Assembly (NCBI GenBank): GCA_001695595.3
Contig: MBPM02000003.1
Span: 496,001-560,000, forward strand
Origin: Plasmopara viticola
Lineage: Eukaryota; Oomycota; Peronosporomycetes; Peronosporales; Peronosporaceae
Reading direction: 5' to 3'
Length of the DNA stretch: 64,000 nucleotides
Part shown: piece after piece, positions 1 to 11,949 of the stretch
How positions within the stretch are numbered: position 1 is the first letter of the stretch
Layout of the letters: every line of letters begins with the position of its first letter
Position numbers and translations under genes: made by a program
Notes under the pieces: generated by a model
Database searches by the model: none
The model's input: the letters and a program-made list of their open reading frames with translations, nothing else
Told to the model about the DNA's origin: nothing

Positions 1-66
1 CAAGGAGATTTGAAGTAATGGCAGAATTAAACTGCCGGGTGCTCTACCACTGAGCTATAGAAATAT
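1..66 (-). pseudogene. tRNA-like sequence cut by the window edge
   Basis: Read on the minus strand this contains a good D-arm/A-box (TAGCTCAGTGGTAGAGC), a 5-bp anticodon-type hairpin (GGCAG ... CTGCC around a 7-nt loop) and a weak B-box-like stretch (ACTTCAAATC). The spacer between the D-arm and the anticodon stem is 3 nt too long, and the T-arm does not pair. It is therefore more likely a tRNA pseudogene or the tRNA-derived head of a SINE than a working tRNA. The 3' end lies outside the window. Confidence 0.35.
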
Positions 67-2690
67 ATTTGAACATAGAAAGGAAGAGCAGTTTTATTTC
101 ACGTTCATCAGGGTATGCGAGACGAGCTAAATAAGCTAGTAGTCTGGCTTGGCCGCTAGAAGCGCAACATTCGGCTGTTGCAATTGACAAGCGCCTGTAT
201 ACGTTGTTGGGCAATCAGAGCTTTTTAAAGTAGCACCATTTCAATAGATGACTTCGGTGGTCACTACACCTAAACTAAATTATAACGCTAAGTTGAAAGA
301 TATTTACAATAAACATGAGCATCTTCGAGGGTAGTACAGGAGAGAATCTCCTACTAGGTTAAAGTATCCATCATGTCTACCTTGATTTAAAAAAAAGGAA
401 CAGAGCGTAGCTCCGGCTATTTCAATGCTCAGCAGGAATGTGGGGCTTCATTAAAGGCTTCACTCTCGATGATGAGCTCAATCGTCAGTGATGCTAGTCT
501 GTTCGAGAGTCGCTGGGGATAGTAAGCTTTTTCACTTTATTTGCGAGATAAATATTTTTTGGCTGGGGTGATCAAAAGTCTTCTTGCTAAGGCTCCGTTC
601 AGTTGTCGAAGTGCACACGGGCGTGGTACGGACGGTGATTTCCATTCGCCCAAATTCTGGAACACGACCATAACAGTGACATTGAATGACGAATATAACT
701 AAAAGGTGGCGGGATGATTACGGTCTGACGAATCTCAGCTATACTGAGACCTACGATGTTTGGCTCGAATTATGACTGCGCAGAGCTGGATTCTCTCGGC
801 CAATTCATTGCGTGATATGACACAGAAATGACAAAATATAGCTGGCGTGGGGCAGTAGAGAGGAGTCATGTAAAGCTTAAGTAACCTTGCTTGCTTTGTT
901 AAACGAATTATGCTCTCAGACTGACTTGCTTAATGCCGAGGCAACCCTCGTAAAATACGGTTTGTTTCTGTCGACTTTATGTCGCCAGATACAATACGAT
1001 TGACACTTTACTATCGGAGGAAGTTCAGTCATATACTGAGGTTCTACGAGCACACCAACGCAGCATTGTCGCTGTTTGCTTATCAACACGTACTAGAATA
1101 ATTGTCACTCGAACCAGAAATGAAGCTCCCTCATACTCCAGTCTACTGCTTCAACTGTATGGGAAGCCCCTTTACGTATATATAGGCAAAAGCGCATGAG
1201 TGGTGATTTCATTTCGTACTTATATTAGGTAATCAACACTCGAAAAGGGATACTCCATCTAAATACTGTTAGAAGCTTATCAATATGGCTACGACATAAT
1301 GGGCTATACACAGTGAACACACATACGATCGCAGGAAAAGTGGTAATATTGAAAAATGTTTGCTGTATCCGATGCTACAAAGCACGATACATGGCGTTGA
1401 AAAAGGCCACGCGTTCTTAAGATTTCTTTCACATCGCTGATTTGTGCTTAACTTCTTCAGCAGCGACAAAAGTGGATGTGTCTGTCAACAGTGCATTTTG
1501 AATCATACGAAGTCTATACACTGCTTTTCCGAGTTTAGTTTTGATTTTTTAACATGTCGCACTTAAGGGTGTAACTAATTGGTGTGACTCACTTCGCATA
1601 CAAGTTATCGATGTAAAAGACACTTTTTGACCATAACCAGGTCAGCTAATTTCTTGGCCGTCAAAATCGAGTGCGCCGTAGAGATTTGGTACAAGCAGGT
1701 TTTTTAGGATACAAGTCGATATCACGATGCTCGAGCACCACAAGGACTATGGGCTTGAGAGCGCTATGCTGTCAGATGACGAATCGTTCGCACATAGAGC
1801 ATGACATGTACATAAATAACTGGACCACTTCGTGTGGTAATTTTAATGACTAATATTTTTTTCCTGAAGTCGGTGTCCTCAACAAGTAAGCTACACACAA
1901 ACACACACGACTGTGCAATCGAAGCGTGATTTAACAATACAAGCGTTGGTGAGCCTACAGAAAGCTACCTTGTAGCCAGGAACGCTGCCACTGAAGCAAG
2001 TGAGCGTCGGCTTTTGATCAAAGAGGTGTCAAGGCGAAATTTATACAGCGCAACCATTGCGTTTTTAAAATTGCACAAATATCTGTCCTTGCAGCTGCTG
2101 ATCGTAGCACTGCTTCTATTTCATTTCGTTATCAAAGGCTTTGATTGCGCACGCATGCTGCACCTTTACAAGTCGCTAGTATTCTGTCGACAAGTCCCAC
2201 GCCACGCTTCAAAGCCAGTATCTGGCCAATTATACAACGTTCACGAATCAGCTGAGAGCTCACTGCTTCATCGATCGCGGTAGCTAAAAAAAGGAATTAT
2301 ATTACCTTTTACGACTGCGGTAGCGAGGGAAATTGTATCTAACAACTTTTTCGATGGTCACTCAGCTCGATTATTAAGGGTACTTCTTATCTCTCATACG
2401 TGATATAAAGTATGTGATGGGCACCCGAATTTCTCTTAGATAGATTGAACATGCAAACCCTCCATAAAATCAGCAAGTAGTCCTTTGAAAGATCAGCTGT
2501 TACTATATATATACGTAGCTGCATTACCTGCTAAATTCATCACAATTTGTAGCTTTTAGACCGGCCATCTGCTTGATGAAAAGTGTAGCTGTAATGCACA
2601 TAAAAATGAGGCTTAAGACCTTATGTGTTCTACTACTACTTTAAATTACCTGTAAGATGCCATACCAGCGATCGAAAGACATTAAACCAC
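67..2690. other. No gene recognised; relic sequence
   Basis: AT-rich sequence with only short open frames and no recognisable protein domain. Short phrases here (a TGAGCATCTTCGAGG motif near 315 and an AGTCATATACTGAGG motif near 1028) recur in diverged form near 8883 and 10007. This suggests both stretches contain remnants of the same old retroelement family. Confidence 0.4.
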
Positions 2691-2995
2691 AAAATCATAC
2701 AATAAAATATTTTCCCAAAGACATGTAAGGACAGCGCCAAGCATCAACGATGTTCAAGTTGTGACAATTAGACCTGCAAAATCATATCCTGTAAGAATCT
2801 GTAGCAAATCATGACCTTTGCATAAAAGTTTGTAAACGCTGTGCTTACTATACAACGCGGTTGGTCCTAGCTTCAACGTGTATGTGCTGATGTGTTGAGC
2901 CGGACCGCCAATCCTAGAAAGTCCTGCGATGACTTGCTCAAATTCTGGCTTATTTCCTAATCGGCACCTCTCAACAACAAGTACCTTCACCTCCA

Positions 2996-4571
2996 ATGCC
3001 ACCAGTGGCTGACTTTCAAGCAGCGCTGACCCCCAAAGGATCAGACTACTCCACGACTCAACCCGAGCACGATGCCGAGCAGCGCTCGTTTCGGGAGTAT
3101 TGCAAGACGCGACTCACGACTTTAAAGCCGCCTATGACCAAAGTTGAAAGTCCGTTCAAAATACTGGTGCTGCTCAATCGCATGCAGTGGCTGCACTTCC
3201 TCGTGGCATTCTTTGCCTGGTGCTGGGATGCCTTTGACTTTTTCACAGTCACCATGACCATCTCGGACCTGGCAGCAACTTTTGGCAAGACCAAGACCGA
3301 GATCACATGGGGCATTACGCTCGTCTTGATGTTACGCTCAGTCGGTGCCATCACCTTTGGCATTGCTTCGGATCGGTGGGGAAGGAAGTGGCCATTTGTC
3401 GTCAACAATGTGCTCTTCATCGTGCTAGAGCTCGCCACGGGCTTTTGCCAGACATACCCACAATTTCTAGTGGTGCGCGCGCTCTTTGGTATTGCCATGG
3501 GCGGTCTGTACGGCAACGTCGCCGCAACGGCGCTTGAAGACTGCCCTCTTGCCGCTCGAGGTATCATTTCTGGTATGTTGCAGCAAGGCTATGCCTTTGG
3601 CTACCTCCTGGCGGTCGTGTTCGCCCGCGTGTTTGTAAACACCACGAGCCACGGCTGGCGTCCGCTCTACTGGTTTGGAGCGTGTCCACCGGTATTAATC
3701 ATCCTTTTCCGTCTAAGTCTCCCGGAAACCAAAGTGTTTCAAGAACGTCAGCGGGTACGTGAGGCAAGCCACAACACGTCTAAAATGTTTATGGCAGAGG
3801 GGAAAATAGCTCTAAAACGCCACTGGCCGCTGCTTTGCTACATGGTCTTGCTCATGGCCGGCTTCAACTTTATGGTACGATAGCTTTAGTGATGTAGTTC
3901 CTGCATCCACAGACTAGCCCTAAATTTTGCTCGTTGATGATTAGTCTCACGGCTCACAAGATATGTATCCGACGATGCTGGAGAACCAGTACGAGTTTAG
4001 CGCAAACCAGGTCACCGTGACGCAGGTCGTGGCCAACCTCGGTGCTATATGTGGCGGTACACTCATCGGCTACTACTCGCAAGTCTTTGGTCGTCGTTTC
4101 TCCATTCTTGTCATGACAGTCATTGGTGCTGCTCTCCTCTATCCGTATTGCTATACTAGCAACGAAACCGTCATGATCGCCGCCTTCTTCATGCAGTTCT
4201 GTATCCAAGGCGCGTGGGGTGTCATTCCAATCCATCTGATGGAGCTGTCTCCTCCATCGTATAGTACGTTTGTTGTTGGCACAGCGTACCAGCTTGGAAA
4301 TCTAGTCTCTTCGGCATCGTCAACTATCGAGGCCTCTCTTGGTGAAAACTTTCCACTGCCAGATGGTGCAAATGGCGAAAGTCGCTATCAATATGGCAAA
4401 GTTATCTGCATCTTCCTTGGTGTCGTGTTTGTCTATGTCTTTATTCTGACACTCGTCGGACCTGAGGCTCGTGGCAAGGAGTTTGATGTCAAGCACGATC
4501 CCGATCTCGAGGAGGCTGCCCAAATTAGCCACGGGGGTCGCGAAATGACCTCATTCGATACGAAGGCGTGA
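2996..4571 (+). CDS. JEN1: JEN1-type monocarboxylate/H+ symporter (MFS)
   Basis: Plasma-membrane transporter of the major facilitator superfamily, JEN family. Known members co-transport lactate, pyruvate or acetate with protons. Exons are 2996..3874 and 3945..4571, giving 501 residues. The 70-nt intron (GTACGA...TTAG) is fixed by the JEN signature N-x-x-S-H-x-S-Q-D-x-x-x-T, which reads NFM at the exon 1 end and SHGSQDMYPT at the exon 2 start. The middle also has family-typical text (WPFVVNNVLFIVLELATGF, RALFGIAMGGLYGN, LLQQGYAFGY-like). About 12 hydrophobic segments are present. The protein is shorter than yeast Jen1, mainly at the N-terminus and the central loop. The ATG at 2996 is the only in-frame start found. 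It converges on the DEP gene downstream. No break is visible. Substrate preference among monocarboxylates cannot be read from sequence. Confidence 0.88.
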
Positions 4572-4916
4572 CATGATTAAAAAGATGTGGGACGCATAGC
4601 TTAGCCTATTAGCTGAATAAACTAACTTTTAGGTGTTGATATCCTTTGCATAAATAAATCAAATGTGTAGCGTAATACTTCGTGCTAGTAAGGAGCTTTG
4701 CAAAAGTAAATTCCAGGATTTATTAGCGCAGTGCTCGTTTAAATTAAATATGCGCTGGTGACATCAACACTGACTGACGGTACCCCACTAGCTGCCGACG
4801 TCGAAGAAAGGCGTATACTGTAACGTCCGCGTGAGCTGTGGGATACATACTGCATCAATGTGCAAATGGCAGATGTTGCCACTGCTTGCTGCTGACATGG
4901 AAGATAACCGACTCGG

Positions 4917-6221
4917 TTACGACGGAATCGTCGTGAGCCGGTAGAACACGTACTTGTCTTGAAAAGTAGTGACTGTCGTCGCGATTGGCTCAATCAGACC
5001 CTCATCTAAGAGCGCCTGTCCGATGAGTACGGCGTCAATAAGTGTTGTCGTGATGCGCATCTCGCGAATGACATTGACGGCCTCGGCGCCCAAAAAGCAG
5101 CCAGCAAAGCCTTTGTAATACAACAGCTTGTTTTTACGCTCAAACGTCATGTGCAACATCTTGGCCAGCACGTGCAATGACTCATCCGTTACGAGCGCGT
5201 GCACTTCGTCGGTAGCCGAGGCAAAGTCGTATTCCACCACATCAGTAGAATCGTTTGAGAGGACTGACTCGCGGTAATTGTTGGCGTTGATAGACGCGCG
5301 CCTCCGGGTTGCCGTGTCCGAGGCGAAAGCCTCTGCCAAATCATCGTACTCGAGCACCTTCGTGAACCTGTAAAAGTTGTCCTTGGAATTGTGCAGCTGG
5401 TCATCCGTGCGAGACACGTGCTCGATAAAACCAAGTCTCACTAGTACGTTTCCATACCGTGTAGCCGTCTGATGATCTTCCGCAAAGCCACTTATCAGCA
5501 TTTCTCGCACGGCATCTCCTCCCGTAAAAGCTTCCTTGTAGAAATTGAATCTTGAATGTCGTGTTTTCACCTCCAATGCCGTGTTCAAGAAGCGGCAAAG
5601 TGACTGAAAAAACTCTTTTGGCAGCCCCTCATGAAATGAAATGTTGATGTTTTTCAGTCTTTCTAGTCGCGCCTCTTTCAATGGCGTAACATCGTCGACA
5701 GTTGAAATAGAGCTTATGATAGAACTGCTCATCCGGTCGTCATCCAGCGTAACGTCTTCCTTAGCCTCCTCTAACTCCAGCCTAGATTTATTACCTGCAT
5801 CCACACGTGAGTGCGTCTTGTTTTCATCCTCTCGGTCCTTGTCCACGTCATGTTCCTCCTCGTCCTCAAAGGATGAAGAAGAGTGAACCGTGGAGTTTGT
5901 AGATCTGTCCAGTATGTCTTCTGATAAAGACGAGGCCTCAGTACTGCCATAACTGGACGCCGTCGTGGACCGTGCAATGTGATCTCCCAGCTCTGCGATA
6001 CTGGAGCTAACAGTTGATAGCCGCTGCGGTTTTCTTTCAAACTGTTTAAAGTCCACAAAGTCCTCCATAGACTCACGAATGCTAACAATCTTGTCCAGCG
6101 CTTGAGTGGTTCGAGCCAATAATGCCCGAATATCGGCTTGCGAATTCCGTTGATTGCGGGTCATGTTCTGAAGACTATCAGCGCGGCCGACATCGGGCAA
6201 TTGAGCGGACAGTTGGCCCAT
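4917..6221 (-). CDS. Protein with two DEP domains
   Basis: A single-exon 434-residue protein. Residues 1-60 look helical or coiled-coil, 65-190 are Ser/Asp/Glu-rich and probably disordered, about 205-290 form a first DEP domain (FTGGDAVREMLISG, then YGNVLVRLGFIEHV and FYRFTKV), and about 345-430 form a second, more diverged one (FLGAEAVNVIREM ... QALLDEGLIEPI ... YVFYRLT). DEP domains usually bind membranes or GPCR tails and occur in G-protein and small-GTPase signalling proteins. No catalytic domain is present, so an adaptor role is inferred. The ATG at 6219-6221 begins the frame. The stop is 345 bp from the stop of the convergent transporter gene. The exact family is not recognised. Confidence 0.8.
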   Translation of the reverse strand: MGQLSAQLPDVGRADSLQNMTRNQRNSQADIRALLARTTQALDKIVSIRESMEDFVDFKQFERKPQRLSTVSSSIAELGDHIARSTTASSYGSTEASSLSEDILDRSTNSTVHSSSSFEDEEEHDVDKDREDENKTHSRVDAGNKSRLELEEAKEDVTLDDDRMSSSIISSISTVDDVTPLKEARLERLKNINISFHEGLPKEFFQSLCRFLNTALEVKTRHSRFNFYKEAFTGGDAVREMLISGFAEDHQTATRYGNVLVRLGFIEHVSRTDDQLHNSKDNFYRFTKVLEYDDLAEAFASDTATRRRASINANNYRESVLSNDSTDVVEYDFASATDEVHALVTDESLHVLAKMLHMTFERKNKLLYYKGFAGCFLGAEAVNVIREMRITTTLIDAVLIGQALLDEGLIEPIATTVTTFQDKYVFYRLTTIPS

Positions 6222-6446
6222 TATGGACTGCGTCGGCTTGAGCGGCTTGAGCTTGAAGGCGATAAAGCAGGATGGGTGGAAGCTGTAAAGGGTTCAGCGC
6301 TTCGAGTGCTGATAGTTTACGCCGCTGGACGAGGCAAGAGAGAACTTGACGGGTCGACTATATCGTCCGTCGTCACTGGCTCTATTAGAAAAGCTGGTAG
6401 AGGATGTCAAATAATTCACAGGATAAAAAAACGCTCGGCTTAAGCT

Positions 6447-6700
6447 TTATTTTTATACTTGAAAGGAGAATTGCGGTAGATGCGACGCTGGTCATTGTAT
6501 ATTTAAAAAAATCGACCTGGGCTATTCGATACGAGTTCAGCATTAAAATGCTCGAGTTATACGCTCAATCTTTGTAATCCAGATCCAGAAATCGTATATT
6601 CTAAAGCAAAGTAATTGCAACTCACGGCATTCCAAAGACTAAAATAACACGAATTGGTATTATTGGACGTCTGCATAAAGTGGTAGATCGATTTTGCCAG
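6447..6700. other. Short intergenic gap
   Basis: Upstream flank of the DEP gene, which reads away to the left. AT-rich, with no reading frame or repeat recognised before the first LINE-derived element. Confidence 0.4.
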
Positions 6701-6714
6701 ACAATCAACCAGCC

Positions 6715-7034
6715 AGCTTGGAAAAGGTTGGGGTGACGCCCTCCTTCCAAGCGCGGGGCTAAATGCTCGCGCGCTTCGGGCAGGTGCTCTCGGGCATCTG
6801 CAGGTCTCTAACGAGTCTCACCCTCGACGCGACGGTCTCCAGCACCGGGCGCCACCTGGGCTCTTACCAAGTCAGAGCTAAGCAGTATAATGGAAGACCC
6901 TCACGACCTCGGGGCTGGCTGCACTGCCCGCCGAACGACCCGACGTATGCGGACACCACTCTATGCCGTGGACTAGCCAGACTGAGCCTAGCACGTGCAT
7001 AACTTGGCAACGCGATAACGTAATACATTACATT
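6715..7034 (+). mobile_element. Short non-autonomous LINE-derived element, copy 1
   Basis: About 320 bp flanked by a 14-bp target-site duplication ACAATCAACCAGCC (6701-6714 and 7035-7048). It starts with CTTGGAAAAGGTTGGGGTGA and ends in a (ATTAC)n-type tail. Its first part equals the 5' end of the 1.15-kb elements elsewhere in the window. A short central piece matches their reverse-transcriptase tail (TGGGCTCTTACCAAGTCAG), and the last part is their 3' end. It is thus a doubly deleted derivative with no coding capacity, dependent on a LINE for movement. Confidence 0.85.
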
Positions 7035-7148
7035 ACAATCAACCAGCCGGGCAAAAGTATCGACGTTGCTCGTTATCGTTACTATGACACGATGTGGCAG
7101 TCAAAATGTACTATCACTTGCAAATAATCTATGAATAGCGAAAGGTGT

Positions 7149-7471
7149 CTTGGAAAAGGTTGAGGTGACGCCCTCCTTTCGAGCGCGGGGGCCAAATGCT
7201 CGCGCGCTTCGGGCAGGTCTCTGGGCATCTGCAGGTCTCTAACGAGTCTCACCCTCGACGCGACGGTCTCCAGCACCGGGCGCCACCTGGGCTCTTACCA
7301 AGTCAGAGCTAAACAGAATAATGGAAGACCCTCACGACCTCGGTGCTGGCTGCACTGCTCGCCGAACGAGACCCGACGTATGCGGACACCACTCTATGCC
7401 GTGGACTTGCCAGACTGAGCCTAGCACGTGCATAACTTGGCAACGCGATAACGTTATACATTACATTACAT
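7149..7471 (+). mobile_element. Short non-autonomous LINE-derived element, copy 2
   Basis: Same structure and same internal deletion joints as the copy 115 bp upstream, and in the same orientation. It is flanked by its own duplication TAGCGAAAGGTGT (7136-7148 and 7472-7484), so it is an independent insertion rather than a tandem copy. Confidence 0.85.
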
Positions 7472-7862
7472 TAGCGAAAGGTGTGTAAAAAGGCACTCGA
7501 TATATGTATGTACAGAGCCAATCAAATTTCATCCCATCTTTCATTGAGGCAGCGTGGAAGGAGCCTCCCTATGAAATCTATGTGTAATCAGCAGTGTATT
7601 TACTTCCCCAAATGTCTAAAAGTCACAACGGCTCGAGATGTGCAACAAATCGCGCAATAATCCTGTCTTGGGGCTACAAGTCGGCATTTGGTCGTAAAAG
7701 AGTTTTCTCAACGACTAGAGTTGCGCAATTACGACACATGCGTGTATAACAATTTTCCATCTTGCATCTTTGTCTTACGCTCGCGGTAGTGGTTTGACTG
7801 AATGTATCGAAAGTGTTATCGATGACTAATGAGAAACGATGGCGTTGGCTATCAGTATAGAG

Positions 7863-8151
7863 ATTAAAGCTACCGGAACGGACTAACCTGTCTCTATCGC
7901 GGGATGCTGGTAGCAATCCGACCCATATTGGGACCTAGTTCCGTACCCCTCATTACACTATGGGGCTTTTTTGGTCTGTGAGGCTTCCCGCACCCAACCC
8001 TTTTACCCAATCGGGCGCGAGTTGGTTGGGCAATGGCTCGTCCACTATAGTGACCTATCTCCGGCCGCCTTAATTCAGATCGTATGGGTATCGAACCAGG
8101 TACCTCCCGGTCCTGGGTCGAACGGCTAACCGCTCGAGACATAGGGTCGGC
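7863..8151 (-). mobile_element. tRNA-derived SINE
   Basis: A 289-bp element with a perfect 16-bp target-site duplication GGCTATCAGTATAGAG (7847-7862 and 8152-8167). On the minus strand the head carries an A-box-like TCGAGCGGTTAGCC and a clear B-box GGTTCGATACC, the two parts of an RNA polymerase III promoter. A non-tRNA body follows (GACGAGCC..., CAACTCGCGCCCGATTGGG, GCTACCAGCATCCCGCG). Related copies lie at 30.3-30.9 kb and near 49 kb. Confidence 0.85.
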
Positions 8152-8167
8152 GGCTATCAGTATAGAG

Positions 8168-11100
8168 CGGGATAATTATTGCCATTGAGTCTGGAATTCT
8201 GTGTGACCGGGTAACATCAATCACATGAGAAAATAATTTATTTATTATGTTTGAATGGTGATTTGAACAACTCAAATTGTATTTTATTATACGTGCAAGA
8301 TCGCAGGGCAAGATACAATCGGCTACGCTCTACATGTCAGATCAACAACCACACGTACGCAATAGCCCCACGATTTACTCACGTAATAATGCATCCGCGA
8401 TCTATCAGACAAAGGAGCCGAGTTCATGTGTCTGCTCAAGGGTTACTATTAGTAGTTACACATCGCACTGTTGTCAAGTCTCAAGACACTACAAAGCATA
8501 CATAAGGAAACTTGGGAAAATTAAACGTGCAAGCAGTAAATGAGGTTGTATTCATATGCTCTGCATAATAATCAAGTTCAATTTGATGCATTTTTGCGCT
8601 TAAAAGCGTTAATTAAAATGTAGTCACTTTGATGCTTTTATTGGTAACTTTGAAAAAAAAGCTGCGAATAGTAGCGCGAGGAGATTAAGGCAGAAAGAAC
8701 TTAGACCCGCGAAGTCGACGTAAATGCTCGTAAAAAATAGATTCGCACTCGCTTCAAGAGGAACTCTAATACGAAGTATCATTACACGACTAGCATAGAA
8801 GTATTAGCCTAATCATTTCGATAAAGCCAAATCTCGAAAATCTAGTGTTGCACTATTTGGTGATTCTGCAATCTCAAGTGATTGAGCATCTTCGAGGGAG
8901 CAATAATCGGTGACAGATAAGCATTACACCCTACAGTCTAATGTGTATCGACTGAAATTGGCGTGCTACATACAAAATGTTGAAAACTTAGTTATTATGG
9001 AGCTTTATCGATGCAAATTCGAGGTATAGGAGATTTATTAACTTATTTATGTAACTTGAACATCAGAAATTTTGATCTCACGCTTTTCCTGAGCAGAGGT
9101 TGTGGCAATTTCGCTGCACCTAAATACATGTGAAGTCATTTTAATCTTATTCTCTTGAAACAGATTCTCTGTGAGGATGGAGCAGTATCCTCACCTGACT
9201 TCGAGCATACAGATCGAGCCAAACAAATAACGCTCGTTTTGGTCTCAAGTATTATATATTAGGTGCACCGTTTGATCAGTGTGCGTTTGTTTTTTCTCAG
9301 CTATGAGAATGCTATCTTCGAAGACGGCTCGGTCGCTTGCGATGATGACATCGGCGGCATCCACTAAAAAGTAGACCGTGCGAAGGCTTACTGATGCGGG
9401 TCAGGTGAGCCGAAATTATTGTTGCGAGTGCAGCCGCAAAAGTCTTTCGCAGCTTCATGTGCGAGCACACGAAGAGGCACTAAAGTGAATACTTCATTCG
9501 AAGCGGCATTTTTACACTAGAGGTGAGCTAAGCGTCAGCGGACGCGAAAAATCTTTCACTCTACTGCTTGCTGTGTAGGGTCAACGCTTCTCTAAAAAAT
9601 AATGGTTAATTTTTTCAAGATTTAAAAGCCTTCTTGCTGGAATGACCAATGGCCGTCTCTTGGAAAATTTTCTTCAAAGGGTCGTGAAAGCATTGATGAC
9701 TGCCAAGGTCAGCTAGTAGGCAGCATCGGTAGGGTTGGGGCCAACAGAGTTAGCCAGGACCCACCAGATTGTCTGGTTCCCAAGGATGTCAGCAGAAAAA
9801 GGTATTTTGTACAGCTGTTGGCAACATCGCGGATTTTTTTATCTGGAGCACTCTAAAGGTCCAGAGCGTGGGCACTTAAAAATATTAATCTGTAATTATA
9901 CCCACTAATTGCGGATGTTGTCGAATAGTTCCAATATATCATGGCCAGTCCTAGTGGAGATCGGGGCGTAGGGATCTATGTTCGACGCTCTACTGTGGAG
10001 AAGAGTCAGCTATATGCTGAGGCTTAACGAGATCAATTGTCTCTATTTCTCTAGATACTTCACTGTACGGTAACTCCAGGTAAAAAGTCTAGCGTTTCTT
10101 GTAAGCGTTAAAATATGATGGTCTTGGACACGTATACTACGTATGACTTCACCCTACGTATGACGCGGCCAGGCGTTTTAATTTCTGGACCTTTTGAGGT
10201 CAGATATCTGGGTGCTTCTCCAGGAGCTTTAGTGGATCATGATACCACCTCTGGTAGAAAGTGCTATTAATGCGGACACTCGTCCAAGCCAGAGTATATG
10301 TCGGACATTGATATCGGAAATTAACACTGATGGTGTCAAAGACACGGGTTGTAAATGACGTATCTTACTGAGTTGTACTCATAGGAAGATTTATATGCCG
10401 TTGATAGCATGTTTCGCGGTAAACCAAACGAGTACGCGTGAGGCCCTACCCGTGCACAAGAAGTGCGATGTATTGTATCGAATGATGTTAGCACCACTTC
10501 GTGCCAGTGATAACATAAATAGCTGTAATTTAAGGCAGTACAGATAAGGCTCTTGCACCGAGCGTAAAGTTGATCGTGAATTAATGAGTGATGGTCATTG
10601 AGTATCGCAATTGCTGCATACCGTGAATTGTGCAATTGGCTTTCAGTCAGGTAGCTAAAGGCGAGGACTTGTGAATCGGCCCATTATAGACTGAGCCGGA
10701 CAGCTCTTCTTACATGGAGCGCAAAGTTTGGTAGAATTCGGGACAAAGTCAACCCTGGCGATGCACCCCAAGTGATGTCTAATACAATGAGCTACTCGCG
10801 TTAGACTTTTTTTCCTGCTTAAATAGTATATGGCAGTGACGCAAGGCCTTCAGATTACACAAGAAGTAATAAGTTATCTCCTGAATAATGCTTGTCGTAA
10901 CTTGTGATTGCTGTGTGTCCAGCGTCAAATAGGCACTAGAGATTGAGGTGCTTAAAATTTCCCTTTTGGATGTGCACTTGCTCCAATAAGTGGGGGCTAT
11001 GTTGAGCGGACTTCTTCGATGGTACGTGCCTACCAATATCAAAATTGCTTTTGATGAGCGAGATAGCTTGAAAATACCTGTGAAGGTAAATATACAAAGC

Positions 11101-11690
11101 TCTCATCGAGTTACATATAAAATTAATTATTAATGCTGATGTGACCAGTAAGACCAACAAACACGCTCTGCATACTCTCCATAATCATAACGACTTTTTC
11201 ACTGGCTTGAGCATTGGCTGTAATTGTATCTTTTTTTAAATCGAGCATAATATTGCACGTAAGTTGCAATCGCCCAACGACAATTTGCTGATATGTGTGA
11301 CGGGTTCATACTGCTGACGAGCAGAAAAATGAACAATTTTCCAATAAACAAGATTTCAGTTTCCTGTCCTCAAGTGATCGAACTGTGCGATTAATTGGAG
11401 CTCGAATATTGATCGGTACATCTCAATATCATTGTACATTGATCCTACCTCAAACTTAGATGGTGACTAAAATCTCCACTGCAATTAGTGAAAACGTTTT
11501 GCTATTATTAAAGAGAATTGATACCGGGCAGGCACTTTTCGCTAACGGGCAGGCACTGATGTTCATATGGAACCACGAAATGAATTCTGATGCGAGAAAT
11601 AGATACCACATGCTAGCTATGAATTTTGCGAGAGAAACCCATAGCAAACATGTGATGATGATGCGGAACATCGTTTAAAGCACCCGAACT
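8168..11690. other. No gene recognised; decayed repeat sequence
   Basis: Many stops in all frames and no domain found. The stretch 8870-10030 shares short diverged phrases with 300-1050, which suggests an old common retroelement. Open frames near 10.3-11.2 kb show no protein-like composition. Confidence 0.35.
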
Positions 11691-11949
11691 TGACGTGGAC
11701 ATTGACATTATCGTCGATGTCAGCGTCCCCTCTACCGTAATAAATCCATCATCCTAGGCGCATAGTTTACGAGGGAGTGCCACGCATTACACGCGCACGC
11801 GATGATTTATTAAATAGTCGGGGAGGGGACCTTACACCTTGGAAGATCTACCTTGGAACATAACATCTACGAGTACATCCAAACAGCATCGGCATTGACA
11901 TTGGCATCATCGGCCTTGCTCATATTCCAGCATTCGCACTTCCTCTTCC

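Noticed and set aside
3961..3963. Splice acceptor after ACAAG at 3959-3960 and a second-exon start at ATG 3963 for the transporter
   Set aside because: It breaks the frame and deletes the conserved SHGSQD part of the JEN signature. The TTAG acceptor at 3943-3944 keeps both.
5641..5886. 81-codon Ser-rich plus frame
   Set aside because: Antisense of the acidic/serine linker of the DEP protein.
7894..8142. 82-codon minus-strand frame
   Set aside because: Lies wholly inside the tRNA-derived SINE. Text such as STQDREVPGSIP is what a tRNA-like head translates to.
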